A stretch of DNA of 64,000 nt from contig CAWCOF010000018.1 in the NCBI GenBank assembly GCA_963797005.1, positions 62,001 through 126,000 of the forward strand, read 5' to 3'. The stretch's first letter is position 1. Each line of letters begins with the position of its first letter. A program made the position numbers and the translations under genes. The notes under the pieces are model-generated. The model had not been told where the DNA came from. It did no database searches and worked only from the letters and a program-made list of their open reading frames with translations. Shown one piece after another: positions 61,179 to 64,000 of the stretch. The stretch is from AWTP1-13 sp963797005. Its GTDB lineage: Bacteria > Pseudomonadota > Alphaproteobacteria > Rhizobiales > Hyphomicrobiaceae.

Positions 61179-62516
61179 GTGGGTCGCGGGCTGAGGATCC
61201 TGGGCTGTGCTTGCCTTGCAGCGGGCTTGGCCGCCGCCGGTTCGGGGCTGGCCACGGCACAGACGAGCATCAGCCAGGAGGAAGCACGCAAGCAGCTCGA
61301 GACCAATCGCAACAAGCTCGAGGCAACGCGGCGCCGCTCCAAAGAGCTGCAGGGCGACCTCAACAAGATCCGGGACGAGCGCGAGCGCATCAATGCACTG
61401 CTCTTGGAAACGGCCAAGCTGATCCAGCAGAGCGAGGGCCGGCTCACCCTCATCGAGTCCCGGCTGGGCGACCTCGAGGCGCAGCAGAAAACCGCGCGCC
61501 AAACGCTGCGCGCGCGTCACGGCACGATCTCCGCCTTGCTCGCCGCCATGCAGCGCATGGGCCGGAACCCGCCGCCGGTGATGATCACGCGACGCGAGGA
61601 CGCCCTCGCCATGGTGCGCAGCGCAATGCTGCTGGCCTCGGCATTTCCCGAGCTGCGCGAGCAAGCCGTGGCGCTGGGCGAGCAGCTGAACAAGCTGACC
61701 ACCGTCATGACGCAGATCCGCACGGAGGGCGACCGGCTGCGGGCGGAGACGACCCGCCTCAACGACGCCCGCACGCGCCTGGCGGGCCTGCAGGAGTCCA
61801 AGCGCCAGTCGCTGACCGAACGTCAGACCGAGCTGGCGCTGGTGCGCGAGGCGGCAGCCGAGATCTCGAGGAATGTGTCCGGCTTGAGCGAGTTGATCGG
61901 CAAGCTCGACAAGGAGGTCGCCGAGCGCACCGGCCTTGGCAACTACGAGCAGGAGATCGCCGAAAAGCAGCGCACGGCGGAGAGCCAGCCCTCCGGCGCC
62001 GAGCAAGCGCCCTCCGTCGTCCTGGCACCCAAGGGCGATCGGGTGGCCATGCTGACCCCCGGCCGCATCAAGCCGGCAATGCCCTTCATCGACGCCAAGG
62101 GCCTGCTGCCCATACCGGCGCAGGGGCGCCGCGTGTTGACGTTCGGCGAGAAGACCCAGTACGGCAGCCAGTCGAAGGGAATCGTGATCGAGACGCGGCA
62201 AGCGGCCCAGGTGGTGTCGCCAACCGATGGCTGGATCGTCTACGCCGGCGAATTCCGCAGCTATGGCCAGCTCTTGATTATTAACGCCGGCGGCGGCTAT
62301 CATATTCTTCTGGCAGGATTATCTCAAATTGACGTGCAACTGGGCCAATTCGTGCTTGCCGGCGAGCCGGTGGGTGTGATGAGTGCAGCTGCGAAATCGT
62401 CGCAAGCCAAGACCCAAGACAGCGCCCCGGTCCTTTACATCGAGTTTCGCAAGGACCAGCGGCCGATAGACCCCGAGCCCTGGTGGGCGGACGGCTCTCG
62501 AAAGGTGCAAGGATGA
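61179..62516 (+). CDS. envC: EnvC-type murein hydrolase activator (degenerate M23 domain)
   Basis: A 445-residue EnvC-type protein that activates periplasmic amidases at the division site. A signal peptide (GLRILGCACLAAGLAAAGSGLATAQ) is followed by a long coiled coil (ARKQLETNRNKLEATRRRSKEL, about residues 30-260) and a C-terminal LytM/M23 fold. In the LytM part the zinc ligands are lost (YGSQSKGIVIET instead of H-x-G-x-D; LLAGL instead of HxH), as in EnvC. GTG at 61179 has AAGGAG 6 bases upstream. The stop overlaps the ctpA ATG by 4 bases. Confidence 0.92.
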   Translation: MGRGLRILGCACLAAGLAAAGSGLATAQTSISQEEARKQLETNRNKLEATRRRSKELQGDLNKIRDERERINALLLETAKLIQQSEGRLTLIESRLGDLEAQQKTARQTLRARHGTISALLAAMQRMGRNPPPVMITRREDALAMVRSAMLLASAFPELREQAVALGEQLNKLTTVMTQIRTEGDRLRAETTRLNDARTRLAGLQESKRQSLTERQTELALVREAAAEISRNVSGLSELIGKLDKEVAERTGLGNYEQEIAEKQRTAESQPSGAEQAPSVVLAPKGDRVAMLTPGRIKPAMPFIDAKGLLPIPAQGRRVLTFGEKTQYGSQSKGIVIETRQAAQVVSPTDGWIVYAGEFRSYGQLLIINAGGGYHILLAGLSQIDVQLGQFVLAGEPVGVMSAAAKSSQAKTQDSAPVLYIEFRKDQRPIDPEPWWADGSRKVQG

Positions 62517-63862
62517 CGCGCAAATCGGACTTCGCGTTCTGGACATTCGTGACGCTGGCATGTCTCGCCGGAGCCACCACCGTTCTCAATGTCACCCGGA
62601 CCTACTCCGCCACGTCCGGCAATTCCGAGATCTACAAGCAGCTCGATTTGTTCGGCGACGTGCTGGAGCGCGTACGCAACGACTACGTCGAGAAGCCGGA
62701 CGATTCGATGCTGATCGATTCGGCCATCAACGGCATGCTGGCCGCGCTCGATCCCCACTCCGCCTATCTCAATCCGAAGAGCTTCCGCGACATGCAGGTG
62801 CAGACCCGCGGCGAGTTCGGTGGGCTCGGCATCGAAGTGACGATGGAGCAGGGCACGGGCGTGGTGAAGGTCGTCTCCCCCATCGACGACACACCGGCGG
62901 CCAGGGCCGGCGTGCAGACCAATGACCTGATCACCCACCTCGACGGCGAGCAGATCGTCGGCCTGACGCTGGAGCAGGCGGTGGAGAAGATGCGCGGGCC
63001 CGTCAACACGCCGATCACGCTGACGATCGTGCGCAAGGGGACCGAGCCGTTCGATCTCAAGATTACGCGCGACGTGATCCGCATCAATGCGATCAAGGCG
63101 CGGCTCGAAGGCGACGTGATCTACGTCAAGGTGTCGACCTTCAACGAGCAGACCCACGCCAACCTGGTGAAGGCGGTCGAGCAGCTGAAAAAGACCCTCG
63201 GCAAGAATATCAAGGGCTACGTCGTCGATCTCCGAGGCAATCCCGGCGGGCTGCTCGACCAGGCCATCGCCGTGTCCGACGATTTCCTGGACAAGGGTGC
63301 CATCGTGCTCACCAAGGGCCGCGGCCTGGAGGAGACGCAGCGCGCCAACGCCAGGGCGGGCGACATCACCGACGGCAAGCAGGTCGTCGTGCTGATCAAC
63401 GGCGGCTCGGCATCGGCGTCGGAGATCGTGGCGGGTGCGCTCCAGGACCACAAGCGCGCAACCGTGATCGGCACGCGCTCGTTCGGCAAGGGATCGGTGC
63501 AGACGATCATTCCGCTCGGCAGCAACGGGGCGATCCGGCTGACAACGGCGCGCTACTACACGCCGTCCGGCCGCTCCATCCAGGCACGCGGCATCGACCC
63601 CGACGTCCTGGTCGAGCAGGAGCTGCCGCCGGAGATGCAGGCCAAGTCTCCGAGCCGCCTGCCCAGCGAAGCGACGCTGCGGGGCCACCTCAAGAGCGAG
63701 GCCGGCAAGGAGAACACGGGCTCGTCCAACTACGTGCCCAAGGAGCCCGAGAAGGACACGCAGCTGCAGTATGCGCTCAAGTATCTGCGCGGCGAGCAGC
63801 CGACACCGCCGCGCAAGGCGGAGGCGCCGAAGCCGGACGTCGTCCAGCCCAAGCAGAAGTGA
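62513..63862 (+). CDS. ctpA: S41 family carboxy-terminal processing protease
   Basis: A 449-residue C-terminal processing protease. An N-terminal membrane/signal segment (FAFWTFVTLACLAGATTVL) precedes a PDZ domain (about residues 90-170, GGLGIEVTMEQGTGVVKVVSPI). The catalytic Ser is in INGGSASASEIVAG and the Lys in TRSFGKGSVQTI. The C-terminal tail is Pro-rich and probably disordered. ATG at 62513 overlaps the envC stop (ATGA) and has AAGG upstream. Such proteases trim periplasmic or membrane proteins, often peptidoglycan hydrolases, which fits the envC neighbour. Confidence 0.95.
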   Translation: MTRKSDFAFWTFVTLACLAGATTVLNVTRTYSATSGNSEIYKQLDLFGDVLERVRNDYVEKPDDSMLIDSAINGMLAALDPHSAYLNPKSFRDMQVQTRGEFGGLGIEVTMEQGTGVVKVVSPIDDTPAARAGVQTNDLITHLDGEQIVGLTLEQAVEKMRGPVNTPITLTIVRKGTEPFDLKITRDVIRINAIKARLEGDVIYVKVSTFNEQTHANLVKAVEQLKKTLGKNIKGYVVDLRGNPGGLLDQAIAVSDDFLDKGAIVLTKGRGLEETQRANARAGDITDGKQVVVLINGGSASASEIVAGALQDHKRATVIGTRSFGKGSVQTIIPLGSNGAIRLTTARYYTPSGRSIQARGIDPDVLVEQELPPEMQAKSPSRLPSEATLRGHLKSEAGKENTGSSNYVPKEPEKDTQLQYALKYLRGEQPTPPRKAEAPKPDVVQPKQK

Positions 63863-63899
63863 CCGATTGGCGGCGTTCGGATAGCGCGTTGGAATGGTG

Positions 63900-63932
63900 T
63901 TGGGCGCCGGTCGTGGCGCCCAATGCTTTTTT
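63900..63932 (+). terminator. Intrinsic terminator after ctpA
   Basis: TTGGGCGCC (63900-63908) and GGCGCCCAA (63915-63923) form a 9-base stem with a GGTCGT loop, followed by TGCTTTTTT. It lies 37 bases after the ctpA stop and 33 bases before the next start, so it should end the envC-ctpA transcript. Confidence 0.9.
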
Positions 63933-63965
63933 GAAAGGGCGCAACGAGCTCAGGGGGGGCATCGC

Positions 63966-64000
63966 ATGCCGACCGACGACATGAGCCCGGCCTATCGTCC
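63966..64000 (+). CDS. Start of a gene, probably RNA pyrophosphohydrolase (rppH), cut by window edge
   Basis: Only 11 full codons are visible: MPTDDMSPAYR, followed by the start of a Pro codon. RppH proteins usually open with a short leader followed by YRPCVG, and rppH commonly follows ctpA in this order. A GGGGGG ribosome site lies 6 bases before the ATG. The Nudix box is beyond the edge, so the assignment rests on position and these few residues. Confidence 0.4.
   Translation, partial: MPTDDMSPAYR

Noticed and set aside
1..64000. CRISPR array, rRNA operon, insertion sequence or prophage
   Set aside because: I saw no regularly spaced direct repeats, no rRNA sequence, no transposase or integrase and no phage structural gene.

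Overview
The window is GC-rich chromosomal DNA with dense, mostly short-spaced genes on both strands. Gene content and order point to an alphaproteobacterium of the Hyphomicrobiales (Rhizobiales): rsmB / heparinase-like / purH, aspS close to rnd, ppx-ppk close to hda and a PerM-type permease, overlapping etfB-etfA beside hbd and a PduO-type adenosyltransferase, and envC-ctpA followed by a probable rppH start. I cannot fix the genus from sequence alone.

Layout. 0-5 kb: end of a xanthine/CO-dehydrogenase-type FAD subunit, a DUF1330 gene, folD, a DUF2235 hydrolase, a DUF167 gene, a YggT gene and tRNA-Ala(CGC). 5-10 kb: a 5'-truncated sirohaem-type methyltransferase (cobA-like) remnant abutting a large membrane PAS histidine kinase, a PilZ protein and an M20 peptidase. 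10-14.5 kb: a ParE-type toxin-antitoxin (TA) pair converging on a chain leuB > antitoxin > toxin > TPP-enzyme alpha > TPP-enzyme beta, whose last four genes overlap one another; then a repeat island and a DUF4337 gene. 14.5-26 kb: gpmI, a secreted hydrolase, dapB, two small secreted proteins, an HtrA-like protein without its catalytic triad, a DUF2214 membrane protein, rsmB, a heparinase-family gene and purH. 26-39 kb: a 2OG-Fe(II) oxygenase, GNAT, NAD-specific glutamate dehydrogenase, AhpD-like and ParA-like proteins, a fumarase/aspartase-superfamily lyase, a broken hydroxyacid dehydrogenase between two inverted 141-143 bp repeats, and aspS. 39-53 kb: L,D-transpeptidase, rnd, a DnaJ/CbpA-type protein, ppx-ppk, msrP-msrQ, a tiny Lys-rich ORF with its own terminator, a secreted hydrolase, hda, a PerM/AI-2E permease and an SDR. 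53-64 kb: a glyoxalase / ArsR / SRPBCC / glyoxalase / GST group, hbd, etfB-etfA, rhomboid protease, cobalamin adenosyltransferase, a twin-TM protein, envC-ctpA and the first codons of a probable rppH.

Functional themes. Central metabolism and housekeeping dominate (one-carbon, leucine, lysine, purine, glycolysis, glutamate catabolism, acyl-CoA oxidation through ETF). A stress-related run (DnaJ-like, polyphosphate enzymes, MsrPQ) lies on one strand between 42.8 and 49.5 kb. Small regulatory or mobile features include two TA pairs, an ArsR gene with a probable leaderless start over its operator, and seven palindromic repeat islands.

Sequence quality. At least nine genes, including the essential aspS and the normally intact etfA, are interrupted by single-base frameshifts. 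Most are more simply read as indel errors in the assembly than as real pseudogenes. The cobA-like remnant and the triply shifted hydroxyacid dehydrogenase are the better candidates for true decay.
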